Below, piece by piece: positions 8,970 through 15,697 of a stretch of DNA of 64,000 nucleotides. The translations under genes and the position numbers were made by a program. The notes under the pieces were generated by a model. It saw only the letters and a list, made by a program, of their open reading frames with translations. It did not search any database and was not told the DNA's origin. The stretch covers positions 1,590,726-1,654,725 of the forward strand of contig NZ_LN890655.1 of the NCBI RefSeq assembly GCF_900066015.1. The letters run 5' to 3'. Each line of letters opens with the position of its first letter. The first letter of the stretch is position 1. This DNA is from Candidatus Promineifilum breve. Lineage in GTDB: Bacteria; Chloroflexota; Anaerolineae; Promineifilales; Promineifilaceae.

Positions 8970-8997
8970 TTGACAACCCGATAGAGTGCGCTAGAAT
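8970..8997 (+). promoter_or_regulatory. Promoter of the superoxide dismutase gene
   Basis: TTGACA at 8970-8975, a 16-nt spacer, and TAGAAT at 8992-8997, a strong sigma-70-type match. The predicted leader contains a small hairpin CGTCCG/CGGACG (9019-9038) and an AAGGAGAG ribosome site before the ATG at 9064. Confidence 0.7.
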
Positions 8998-9063
8998 CGA
9001 CCTGACTCCCTTACCCATCGTCCGACATTTAACGGACGAAAAAGACTGCTCAAGGAGAGAGTA

Positions 9064-9678
9064 ATGGCGTTTGAACTACCCCCGCTTCCCTACGCTGAAG
9101 ATGCCCTGGAGCCGCACATCGACGCGCGCACGATGGGCATTCACCACGATAAGCACCACGCAGCCTACACCAATAATCTGAACGCGGCCCTGGAGGGCCA
9201 TCCCGATCTGGCCGGCAAGAGCATCGAAGAACTGCTGGGCGATCTTGATGCCGTCCCGGAATCGATTCGCACCGCCGTCCGCAACAATGGCGGCGGCTAT
9301 GCCAACCACAACTTGTTCTGGGAGATCATGGGCCCGCGCGCCGGCGGTGAGCCGTCGGGCGATCTGGCCGCGGCCATCGACGAGGCTTTCGGCAGCTTCG
9401 CCGCCTTCAAGGAGCAATTCGCCAAGGCGGCCACCACGCGTTTCGGCTCCGGTTGGGGCTGGCTGTGCATGGGTGAGGGCGGCAAGCTGGCGATCACCTC
9501 TACCCCCAACCAGGATACGCCGCTGATGGACGGCAAGACGCCGCTGCTCGGCCTGGACGTATGGGAACACGCCTACTATCTTAACTACCAGAACCGCCGG
9601 CCGGATTACATCACCGCCTGGTGGAATGTCGTCAATTGGGATTCTGTCGCGGCCAAATACGCCGCCGCGCAGAAATAA
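9064..9678 (+). CDS. sodA: Superoxide dismutase, probably Mn type
   Basis: 204 residues, typical of cytoplasmic Fe/Mn superoxide dismutase, which converts superoxide to peroxide and oxygen. Metal ligands are visible as His27 (MGIHHDKHH), His82 (YANHNLFW), Asp165 and His169 (DVWEHAYY). The glutamine in TPNQDTPL (about residue 150) is placed as in Mn enzymes, where the second-sphere Gln comes from this segment. It has its own promoter and a good ribosome site, and a ferredoxin gene follows 67 bases downstream. Confidence 0.96.
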   Translation: MAFELPPLPYAEDALEPHIDARTMGIHHDKHHAAYTNNLNAALEGHPDLAGKSIEELLGDLDAVPESIRTAVRNNGGGYANHNLFWEIMGPRAGGEPSGDLAAAIDEAFGSFAAFKEQFAKAATTRFGSGWGWLCMGEGGKLAITSTPNQDTPLMDGKTPLLGLDVWEHAYYLNYQNRRPDYITAWWNVVNWDSVAAKYAAAQK

Positions 9679-9745
9679 TACTTACCACACCGGCGCGCCG
9701 CCCCAACGACGGCCCAGTCGGAAAGGCTTTTAAAGGAGACAGTAC

Positions 9746-10156
9746 ATGACCCACATCATTACCCGACTGTGCCTGCGCGACACGGCCTGCGTCGAGGTGT
9801 GTCCGGTCGAATGTATGGTCCTGGGCAAGCCCGAAGAGGTCTGGCCCTTGCTCTACATCGACCCCGACACCTGCATTGACTGCGGCGCCTGCGTGCCGGA
9901 GTGCCCCTACGAGGCTATTTTCCCCGAAGAGGAAGTACCCTTCGACTTCAGCGCCCCGGCGGGCGTGTGGATCGGCGGCACGAAAGAGCAACTGCCGGAC
10001 GGCATCCCGTTTGAGGGCGAGATCGACGGCCACCACGTCAAGCTGCTCAATGCCAAGCAATTGGCCGGCGGCGAGGTGCTCGATCTGACCGAGGACATCC
10101 CGGCCAACTACGCCTTCTTCTCCGAAGGCCCCGGCTACGACGCGCTGAATATGTAA
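9746..10156 (+). CDS. Ferredoxin with two Fe-S cluster motifs
   Basis: 136 residues. The N-terminal half has cysteines at 9, 15, 19 and 23 (LCLRDTACVEVCPVEC) and 43, 46, 49 and 53 (CIDCGACVPECP), the pattern of bacterial seven- or eight-iron ferredoxins. The remaining 70 or so residues (from about 65) form an acidic extension not needed for cluster binding, ending in FFSEGPGYDALNM. An AAAGGAG site precedes the ATG. A terminator-like hairpin follows. It is an electron carrier; its partner cannot be told from context. Confidence 0.92.
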   Translation: MTHIITRLCLRDTACVEVCPVECMVLGKPEEVWPLLYIDPDTCIDCGACVPECPYEAIFPEEEVPFDFSAPAGVWIGGTKEQLPDGIPFEGEIDGHHVKLLNAKQLAGGEVLDLTEDIPANYAFFSEGPGYDALNM

Positions 10157-10213
10157 GGGGCGCGGCCCCGGCCATAAGCCGCATACCGGGCTTATCGTCA
10201 TCAATCGAACCTG

Positions 10214-10258
10214 AACCGAATTAACTGACCCGTCCCGGTTGGTTAATTCGGTTTTTTG
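10214..10258 (+). terminator. Rho-independent terminator or attenuator between ferredoxin and lyase
   Basis: A perfect 12-bp stem AACCGAATTAAC / GTTAATTCGGTT (10214-10225, 10242-10253) is followed by TTTTTG. It ends only about 20 nt before the start codon of the next gene, leaving no room for a promoter after it, so transcription of that gene must pass the hairpin. Confidence 0.85.
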
Positions 10259-10276
10259 TTAATGGAGAACAAGCAT

Positions 10277-11728
10277 ATGACGGATGAATTTCGCATCGAG
10301 AAGGATTCGCTGGGCGAGGTGCGCGTGCCGGCGGCCGCCTATTGGGGCGCGCAAACGCAACGCGCCATCCACAACTTCCCCATCACCGGCCTGCGCCCCT
10401 ATCCCGCTTTCGTGTGGTCGATGACACTCATCAAGCGCGCCGCGGCCGAGGTCAACAACGACCTGAGCCTCTTCAACGCCAAGGAAGTCGCCGGGCGGGC
10501 CATCAGCGGCGAGCAGATGGCCGCGGCCATCATCCAGGCCGGCGACGAAATCCTGGCCGGCGGCTATGCCGACCAGTTCGTCGTTGATCCCATCCAGGCC
10601 GGGGCGGGCACCAGCCACAACATGAACATCAACGAGGTCATGGCCAACCGGGCCAACGAGATTCTGGGCTTCGGTCTGGGCGAGAAGGGCAAGCCGGTGA
10701 ACCCCAACGACCACGTCAACATGGCCCAATCGACCAACGACACCATCCCCACGGCCATCCGGCTGGGGGCGCTGTGGCGGCTGGACGAACTGCTGGCGAC
10801 ACTGGAACGGCTGGCGACCGAACTGCGCCGCAAGGCCCAGGAGTTCGACGGCATCGTCAAGAGCGGGCGCACCCATTTGCAGGACGCCGTGCCCGTGCGG
10901 CTGGGCCAGGAGTTCGCCGCCTACGCGCGGGCCGTGGAGCGCGACGCGGACAAGATTCGCGAGTCGGCCGCGGGGCTGCGGCGGCTGGGCATCGGCGGCA
11001 CGGCCACCGGCACCGGCCTGAACGCCCACCCCGAATATCACCGGCGCATGGTCGATGTGATCGGCCGCATCAGCGGGCTGGAACTGTTCGAGAGCGACGA
11101 CCTGTTTGAGTCGATGCAGAGCATGGCCGACGCGGTGCATTTCAGCGGCGCGCTGCGCACCTTGGCCCAGGACCTGACCCGCATCGCCAATGACTTCCGC
11201 CTGCTGGCTTCCGGCCCCACCACCGGCCTGGACGAGATTCGCCTGCCGCCGGTGCAGCCCGGCTCGTCGATCATGCCCGGCAAGGTGAACCCGGTGCTGG
11301 CCGAGATGCTCAATATGGCGATGTTCCAGGTGATGGGCAACGACCTGACGGTCATGCTGGCCGGGCAGGCGGGCCAACTGGAACTGAACGTGATGATGCC
11401 CATCATCGCCTTCAACCTGTTCCAGAGCATGGATGTCATCATCAACGCCGTCAATTCGTTCATCGACAACTGCGTGGTGGGCATCACCGCCAACGCCGAG
11501 AAGGCCACCGGCTGGCTGGCGAAGAACGCCATCCTGGTGACGGCGCTCAATCCGGTCATCGGTTATCAGAAGGGGGCCGAGGTAGCCAAAGAGGCGCTGG
11601 CGACCAACCGCACCGTGCGCGAGGTGGTCATCGAGAAAGGCTACATCACCGGCGAAGAGGCCGACCAACTACTGGACGTGAGCGCGCTGACTGAGGGCGG
11701 GATTCAGGGCGTGGCGGCGGGGGGATGA
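10277..11728 (+). CDS. Fumarase/aspartase superfamily lyase (aspartate ammonia-lyase or class II fumarase)
   Basis: 483 residues from the ATG at 10277 (GGAG 12 nt upstream). The superfamily signature GSSIMPGKVNP is intact, and the other active-site stretches are present (GAGTSHNMNINEV, SGRTHLQDAVPVRLGQEF). Several segments lean toward aspartase: GAGTS rather than GSGTQ, AGQAGQLELNVM, GITAN, and VREVVIEKGYIT near the end. Others (YWGAQTQRAIHNF, VMGND) fit fumarase. It either releases ammonia from aspartate to give fumarate or hydrates fumarate to malate; an aspartase is slightly favoured. The gene lies immediately after a hairpin with a T-run, which could act as an attenuator. Confidence 0.9.
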   Translation: MTDEFRIEKDSLGEVRVPAAAYWGAQTQRAIHNFPITGLRPYPAFVWSMTLIKRAAAEVNNDLSLFNAKEVAGRAISGEQMAAAIIQAGDEILAGGYADQFVVDPIQAGAGTSHNMNINEVMANRANEILGFGLGEKGKPVNPNDHVNMAQSTNDTIPTAIRLGALWRLDELLATLERLATELRRKAQEFDGIVKSGRTHLQDAVPVRLGQEFAAYARAVERDADKIRESAAGLRRLGIGGTATGTGLNAHPEYHRRMVDVIGRISGLELFESDDLFESMQSMADAVHFSGALRTLAQDLTRIANDFRLLASGPTTGLDEIRLPPVQPGSSIMPGKVNPVLAEMLNMAMFQVMGNDLTVMLAGQAGQLELNVMMPIIAFNLFQSMDVIINAVNSFIDNCVVGITANAEKATGWLAKNAILVTALNPVIGYQKGAEVAKEALATNRTVREVVIEKGYITGEEADQLLDVSALTEGGIQGVAAGG

Positions 11729-11823
11729 GCGATAGTCCGACTGAGCCGTTCCACTGGGAACGGCGGCCCTCGTGTATAGGAACGTGCTCGGCCAGCGCCG
11801 CCCCAGCGTACAATTGAAACGAT

Positions 11824-11855
11824 GAGCGATCCGGCTTGCTAAGGCCGGATCGCTC
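11824..11855. terminator. Hairpin between convergent genes
   Basis: A perfect 12-bp stem GAGCGATCCGGC / GCCGGATCGCTC with an 8-nt loop lies between the lyase (plus) and the sulfatase (minus). There is no T-run; a smaller hairpin GCCGTTCC-ACT-GGGAACGGC lies at 11747-11766. Likely a bidirectional transcript end. Confidence 0.6.
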
Positions 11856-11881
11856 ACCCAATCGTTCAGCATCGGCCGAGA

Positions 11882-14236
11882 CTACTGCCGGGCCAGGTAG
11901 ATCCGCATGCGTTCTTCGTAATCCTCGACCCGGTCGCCCGACACGTCTACCCACACCTTGTTGATCGTCCCGTTGAAGCGGAACGGCGGCTCATAGTCGG
12001 GCATCGTTGGCGAACCGGTGTCGGCCCCGATCGTGACGCCGCCGCCCAAGCCCATCACGAGGGGGATCGTCACCGGCAGGTTGCCCTCGCCGATGGGTTT
12101 GCCGTCCACCAGGAGTGTAATCTTGCCGGGCGTGCCCTTGCCCTTAGAAAAATCGGGCTTGCCGGTCGGCTCGAACTCAAAGCTGAAGATGTGGCGGCCG
12201 GCCGGCAACGGCTGCGATGCCTCCACCCGGAAGTGGGAGTCGGCCACGTAGTTATGGCCGTAAATCAGCTTGCCGTCCTTCACGTAGAAGCTGATGCCGC
12301 CATCGTTGCCACCATAGGCGAACAACACCCCTTCGGTGTTGCCGCTGGGAGTGACAGCATCTACGGAGACGGAGTGATGGACATTCAGCAACCGGGGCGC
12401 GGCGTTGCTCGGAACCATCTGCGTGCCCGCGAAGTACTCGTACCGCTGGCGATCGGCGGCGATCTGCGGGCGTTCCACGGCAAAGCGCTGCGTACCCCGG
12501 CTGTCAATGGGCAGCACGTTGTACTTGCCGGCCTCGACGTACCACATGCCGATCATGGCGATCAGCCGGTCGCGTTCGGTCTCGGCCAGGTTGTTCGTCT
12601 CGGCGAAGTCCTCGTTGATGTTGTAAAGCTCCCAGCCGCGGGCGTCGAGTTCGGTCAACTTGTCATAGCTGATCGGCGCGCCAAAGCCGATACCGGATTC
12701 GACAAATGAGGTGCCCGGCCAGGGGCAAACCGCCCGCCAGCCGTCGTGGTAGATCGACCGGTGGCCGAACATCTCGAAGTATTGGGTGATGTGGGCGCTC
12801 GGCGCGTTCGCGTCGTCGAAGCTGGACGCCAGGCTGAAACCCTCAATGGGCGACTGGGTGACGCCGCGGATGCTCGTTGGGGCTTCGATGCCCAGCGCAT
12901 CGAGCACCGTGGGAACCATGTCGATGGCGTGGGCATACTGTGTGCGCACCTCGCCGCGGGCCTTGATGCCCTTGGGCCAGGAGAGGATGAACGGGTCGCT
13001 GACGCCGCCGCGATAGGTCTCGCGCTTCCAACGGCGGAAGGGTGTGTTGCCGGCGTAGGTCCAGCCCCACGGATAGTGGTTGAAGTACTTCGGGCCGCCG
13101 ATGTCGTCGATGGCCGCCAGGTTTTGCTCCAGGCTGTCGGGTACATTGTTGAAGAACTTGTTCTCGTTGACCGAACCCGACGGGCCGCCCTCGGAGCTGG
13201 CCCCGTTGTCGGAGATGACCATAATCAACGTGTTCTCATACTCACCCATCTCTTTCAGGAAGGCGATCAGTTCGCCGATGTAGTGGTCGGTGTGCTCCAG
13301 GAACCCGGCGAAGACTTCCATCATACGGGCATAGAGGCGGCGCTCGTCGGCCGAGAGGGCGTCCCACTCCTGCACGTCCGGGTCGTGGCGCGACAGCACG
13401 GTGTCGGCCGGGATGATGCCCAATTCCTTCTGGCGGGCGAAGACCTTTTGGCGATAGGCATCCCAGCCGTCGTCGAATTGCCCCTTGTATTTGTCGGCCC
13501 ACTCCTGCGGCACGTGGTGTGGCGCGTGCATGGCGCCGGTGCAGAAGTACATGAAGAAAGGCTTGTTGGGGGCCACCTGCTTGGCGTCGGCGATCATGCC
13601 CTTGGCCTTTTCCACCAGGTCAACCGTCAGGTGATAGCCTTCCTCGGGTGTCTTCTCCGGCTCTGTCTGGCTGTTGTCGCGCACCAGTTCGGGGTAATAC
13701 TGGTGGGTATCGCCCAGCATGAAGCCGTAGTAGCGCTCGAAGCCGCGGCCCAGCGGCCAGCGGTCATAGGGGCCGGCGGCGCTGGTCGCCTCAGCCGGGG
13801 TCAGATGCCACTTGCCGACGGCATAGGTGTTGTAGCCCTGCGCCAGCAGGATCTCCGACAGGAAACCATTCTCGAACGGGATATAGCCGTTGGAGCCGGG
13901 AAAGCCCATTGAGCCTTCGGTGATGCAGGCCAGGCCATTGGAGTGGTGGTTGCGACCGGTCAACATGCACGACCGCGACGGCGAACAGAGGGCCGTGGTG
14001 TGCATGTTGTTATAGACCAGGCCATCGCCGGCCAGCGCGTCCAGATTGGGCGTGCGGATGGGGCTGCCGTAGCAGCCCAACTGGCCGAAGCCGGTATCGT
14101 CCAGGACGATGTAGAGCACGTTGGGCGCGCCTTCCCTGGCCCGGTTGGGCATGGGCCAGGCCGGGCTGGAGACATCGGCCGTGCGGCCGATGACGCCGGG
14201 GAACGCGGAACCGGGTTTGTATTCGTTGAGACTCAT
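11882..14236 (-). CDS. Sulfatase (arylsulfatase family) with C-terminal beta-sandwich region
   Basis: 784 residues from the ATG at 14236, chosen because AAGGAGA precedes it; an upstream ATG at 14296 lacks this. YIVLDDTGFGQLGCYG gives the metal-binding start of the alkaline-phosphatase fold, and CSPSRSCMLTGRNHH holds the Cys that becomes formylglycine (CxPSR). Two later stretches (GKWHLTP; VISDNGASSEGG) are typical. Residues after about 560 look like a laminin-G or concanavalin-type domain (YVKDGKLIYGHNYV). No signal peptide is seen, so it may be cytoplasmic. It hydrolyses a sulfate ester; substrate unknown. Activity requires a formylglycine-generating enzyme, not encoded in this window. Confidence 0.93.
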   Translation of the reverse strand: MSLNEYKPGSAFPGVIGRTADVSSPAWPMPNRAREGAPNVLYIVLDDTGFGQLGCYGSPIRTPNLDALAGDGLVYNNMHTTALCSPSRSCMLTGRNHHSNGLACITEGSMGFPGSNGYIPFENGFLSEILLAQGYNTYAVGKWHLTPAEATSAAGPYDRWPLGRGFERYYGFMLGDTHQYYPELVRDNSQTEPEKTPEEGYHLTVDLVEKAKGMIADAKQVAPNKPFFMYFCTGAMHAPHHVPQEWADKYKGQFDDGWDAYRQKVFARQKELGIIPADTVLSRHDPDVQEWDALSADERRLYARMMEVFAGFLEHTDHYIGELIAFLKEMGEYENTLIMVISDNGASSEGGPSGSVNENKFFNNVPDSLEQNLAAIDDIGGPKYFNHYPWGWTYAGNTPFRRWKRETYRGGVSDPFILSWPKGIKARGEVRTQYAHAIDMVPTVLDALGIEAPTSIRGVTQSPIEGFSLASSFDDANAPSAHITQYFEMFGHRSIYHDGWRAVCPWPGTSFVESGIGFGAPISYDKLTELDARGWELYNINEDFAETNNLAETERDRLIAMIGMWYVEAGKYNVLPIDSRGTQRFAVERPQIAADRQRYEYFAGTQMVPSNAAPRLLNVHHSVSVDAVTPSGNTEGVLFAYGGNDGGISFYVKDGKLIYGHNYVADSHFRVEASQPLPAGRHIFSFEFEPTGKPDFSKGKGTPGKITLLVDGKPIGEGNLPVTIPLVMGLGGGVTIGADTGSPTMPDYEPPFRFNGTINKVWVDVSGDRVEDYEERMRIYLARQ

Positions 14237-14352
14237 GCCGGATTCTCCTTGGTGTGACTGGATGTTGCTTATGGCCGATGATGCGCGCCATTCCAAGCGG
14301 AAACTTTGGCAGTATAGCGCCTAATCCTGTGAAAGCTAGGCGATCTATGGTT

Positions 14353-14358
14353 TACTAT
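14353..14358 (+). promoter_or_regulatory. Putative -10 box (leaderless) of the JAMM peptidase gene
   Basis: TACTAT ends 9 nt before the ATG at 14368, and no Shine-Dalgarno is seen. Similar spacing occurs at several other genes in the window. Confidence 0.3.
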
Positions 14359-14367
14359 TGTTGCGCG

Positions 14368-14763
14368 ATGTTGATCTTGAGTTCGACGCTACGAAATGAA
14401 TTGATCGCCCACGCCACGGCGCTGCTGCCGGAAGAGGCGTGCGGGCTGCTGGCGGGGCGCGACGGCCAGGCGACGCGGTTCTATCCGGTCGAAAACATGC
14501 GCCACAGCCCGGTGGCCTACGACATGGAGCCGCGGGCGCTGGTGCAGGCCATCCTGGCTATCGAAGCCGAGGAATTGGAACTGCTGGCGATCTACCATTC
14601 CCACCCCAGCGGCCCGGCCTGGCCGTCGACCACGGACATCGCCCAGGCGTATTACCCCGAACAGGCGTATCTCATCCTGTCGCTACGTGATCCGGCGCGG
14701 CCGGAGCTGCGGGCGTTTATGCTAAACAACGGTCGCGCGAGAGAGATCGCTTTGGAATCATAA
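14368..14763 (+). CDS. JAMM/MPN+ metallopeptidase (Mov34/JAB family)
   Basis: 131 residues. The zinc motif is complete: Glu22/23 in PEEACGLLAG, and HSHPSGPAWPSTTD with His77, His79, Ser87 and Asp90 (HxHx7Sx2D). This is the small bacterial form of the deubiquitinase fold, which cleaves isopeptide-like or cysteine-protein bonds, for example at the C-terminus of ubiquitin-like sulfur carriers. No sulfur-carrier, ThiF/MoeB or cysteine synthase gene is adjacent, so the partner is unknown. Divergent from the sulfatase, 131 bases away. Confidence 0.9.
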   Translation: MLILSSTLRNELIAHATALLPEEACGLLAGRDGQATRFYPVENMRHSPVAYDMEPRALVQAILAIEAEELELLAIYHSHPSGPAWPSTTDIAQAYYPEQAYLILSLRDPARPELRAFMLNNGRAREIALES

Positions 14764-14920
14764 GAAAAACGCAAAGACGCCAAGGCGCAAAGGAGAAAAA
14801 GGTAGCGAGTAGCGAGTGGCAAGTAGCAAGTCGCTCCGAACACGCCACCCGCCACCCGCCACCCTTCGCGTCTTTGCGTTTTTCTTCCCGTCGTCAGTGG
14901 TCGGCCGTCCGTGGTCTTTC
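14764..14920. repeat. Composite inverted-arm repeat
   Basis: The outer arms AAAAACGCAAAGACGC and GCGTCTTTGCGTTTTT (14765-14780, 14867-14882) enclose heptamer arms, agtagcg/agtggca on the left and gccaccc on the right. A gtggtcg-type tail (14892-14920) follows. It fills the gap between the JAMM gene and plsY. Confidence 0.85.
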
Positions 14921-14993
14921 TGTGCAACCATTCGCCCATTGGCGTGTTCTATTAGTGTAATTCGATACCCAATCCACGGGGGCTGTTTTAACG

Positions 14994-15665
14994 ATGCAAT
15001 TTCTCTACTTCATCCTGGCCGCATTGATCGGCTACCTGTGTGGGGCCATCCCGTTCGGCTACCTCTACGTGCGGCTGATCAAGGGCGAAGATTTGCGCAC
15101 CATCGGCAGCGGCCGCACCGGCGGCACCAACTCTTTCCGCGCCGCCGGGCTGGGCGTGGGCGTGCTCACGTCGGTCAGCGACGTGCTGAAGGGCGCGGCC
15201 TCGGTCTGGCTCACAACCTGGCTGCTGGGCGAGGCGCTGGGGCCGGCGCTGCTGCCCTGGGCGCAGGCCACGGCCGGCGTCCTGTCTGTCGTCGGCCACA
15301 ATTGGTCGGTCTTCCTCAAGTTCGGCGGCGGCGCGGGCACGGGACCGAACGTCGGCTGGTCGGCGGCCATCTGGGGATGGATCTTCCCCCTGGCCTTCCT
15401 GGTCATGGGCGGCATGTTGTACTTCGTGGGCATGGCCTCGGTGGCCTCGCTCAGCATGGCCGCCGTGACCATCATCACCTTTGCCATCCGCTATGCCATG
15501 GGCATCGACCCCACCGCCGCCTATCTGGTGGGCAGCATCGTCGCCGGGCTGGTCGTCACCTGGGCGCTACGCCCCAACATCCGCCGCGTCCTCAACGGCA
15601 CGGAGCGACTGGTGGGGCGGCGGGCCAAGAAGCGCGAGATGCAAGGTAAATCGGTCGGCCGGTAA
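14994..15665 (+). CDS. plsY: Glycerol-3-phosphate acyltransferase PlsY family, divergent
   Basis: 223 residues with about five to six TM helices. PlsY moves the acyl group of acyl-phosphate to glycerol-3-phosphate, the first step of phospholipid synthesis. The N-terminal YLCGAIPFGYLY and the DVLKGA stretch (motif 2) are typical. Motif 1, normally SGNxGAxN, reads SGRTGGTN, and motif 3, normally GGKGVAT, reads GGGAGTGPN (about 115-123), so the usual lysine is missing. The fold is clear but activity is less certain. PlsX, which makes its substrate, is encoded at 31227-32213. Confidence 0.85.
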   Translation: MQFLYFILAALIGYLCGAIPFGYLYVRLIKGEDLRTIGSGRTGGTNSFRAAGLGVGVLTSVSDVLKGAASVWLTTWLLGEALGPALLPWAQATAGVLSVVGHNWSVFLKFGGGAGTGPNVGWSAAIWGWIFPLAFLVMGGMLYFVGMASVASLSMAAVTIITFAIRYAMGIDPTAAYLVGSIVAGLVVTWALRPNIRRVLNGTERLVGRRAKKREMQGKSVGR

Positions 15666-15697
15666 TCAGTCGATTAGACCGAAGAGTGATCCACGGC

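Noticed and set aside
10259-11668. Long open frame antisense to the lyase gene
   Set aside because: It lies fully opposite a conserved enzyme, is rich in Arg/His/Gly as expected of a GC-rich shadow frame, and has no recognisable domain.
12746-13912. 388-codon open frame antisense to the sulfatase
   Set aside because: No motif and no ribosome site; shadow of the sulfatase.
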